A program made the position numbers and the translations under genes. Below are positions 63,969-64,000 of a stretch of 64,000 nucleotides of DNA, piece by piece (position 1 is the first letter of the stretch; each line of letters opens with the position of its first letter). The notes beneath the pieces are model-generated. The model searched no databases. It was not told the origin of the DNA and was given only the letters and a program-made list of their open reading frames with translations. This DNA is from an uncultured Flavobacteriaceae bacterium (GTDB lineage: Bacteria; Bacteroidota; Bacteroidia; Flavobacteriales; Flavobacteriaceae), in assembly GCA_943789365.1 (NCBI GenBank), contig CALSTV010000001.1:2108001-2172000 (forward strand). Reading direction: 5' to 3'.

Positions 63969-64000
63969 TCTATAGAAATAAATATTGGTTTATAGGTTTC

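Overview
The window is AT-rich DNA from a member of the Bacteroidota, most likely a marine flavobacterium. The evidence is a complete SusC/SusD pair with a FecR anti-sigma factor and ECF sigma genes, C-terminal type IX secretion sorting domains (YPNPA motifs), lipoprotein signals, a sulfatase, and many large secreted glycan-active enzymes. No rRNA, tRNA, CRISPR array or transposase was seen.

Layout. 1-3401 (+): two alpha/beta hydrolases and a metallophosphoesterase/LamG protein. 3466-9857 (-): a FAD/Fe-S D-lactate (glycolate) dehydrogenase-like protein, a BNR-type lipoprotein inside an inverted-repeat-bounded, integron-cassette-like unit, and a Gfo/Idh oxidoreductase plus class I aldolase pair. 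10250-20729 (-): a 'planctomycete-type' module: two near-identical PSCyt1/DUF1549/DUF1553 cytochrome genes (one split by a frameshift), a Tat-exported DUF1501 protein, a membrane cytochrome/LRR protein, a His-rich beta-propeller and a beta-helix protein. Gene relics lie between them. 20946-31583 (-): a tandem pair of very large CBM/double-beta-helix/T9SS proteins (both frameshifted) and two CBM/T9SS proteins. 32226-41661 (-): a catabolic operon with FucP-like permease, an interrupted DUF5010-like hydrolase, PfkB kinase, D-lyxose/D-mannose isomerase, sulfatase and GH92. 42078-52171: DUF3823 lipoprotein, SusD, SusC with STN domain, FecR, two ECF sigma genes (one frameshifted) and an AraC regulator. 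52277-53338 (-): Fic protein behind a palindrome array. 53674-63968 (-): sialate O-acetylesterase, two more GH92 enzymes, a WbsX/GH99-like protein, a DUF6259 hydrolase and a sulfatase relic.

How it fits together. Three GH92 alpha-mannosidase-family enzymes, a sulfatase, an acetylesterase, a permease, a mannose/lyxose-type isomerase and a sugar kinase suggest breakdown of an alpha-mannose-containing, probably sulfated and acetylated glycan. Mannose would then pass through fructose into glycolysis (inference). The most striking result is a 27-nt element, read TAGGGGTAT-N13-CGTAT in the gene direction, with exactly the same spacer at eight places. It lies upstream of the aldolase, both cytochrome operons, both giant beta-helix genes, the CBM gene, the GH92/sulfatase operon and the FecR-SusCD operon. 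Its two-box geometry looks like an ECF-sigma promoter, so the cytochrome/beta-helix module and the SusCD locus probably form one regulon under the local sigma/FecR/SusC-STN signalling chain.

The region also carries an unusual load of lesions (at least six frameshifts, one in-frame TGA, one large internal deletion) and several recombination scars at short homologies. Either this locus is being actively rearranged and decaying, or the assembly contains uncorrected errors in repeats; sequence alone cannot fully decide.
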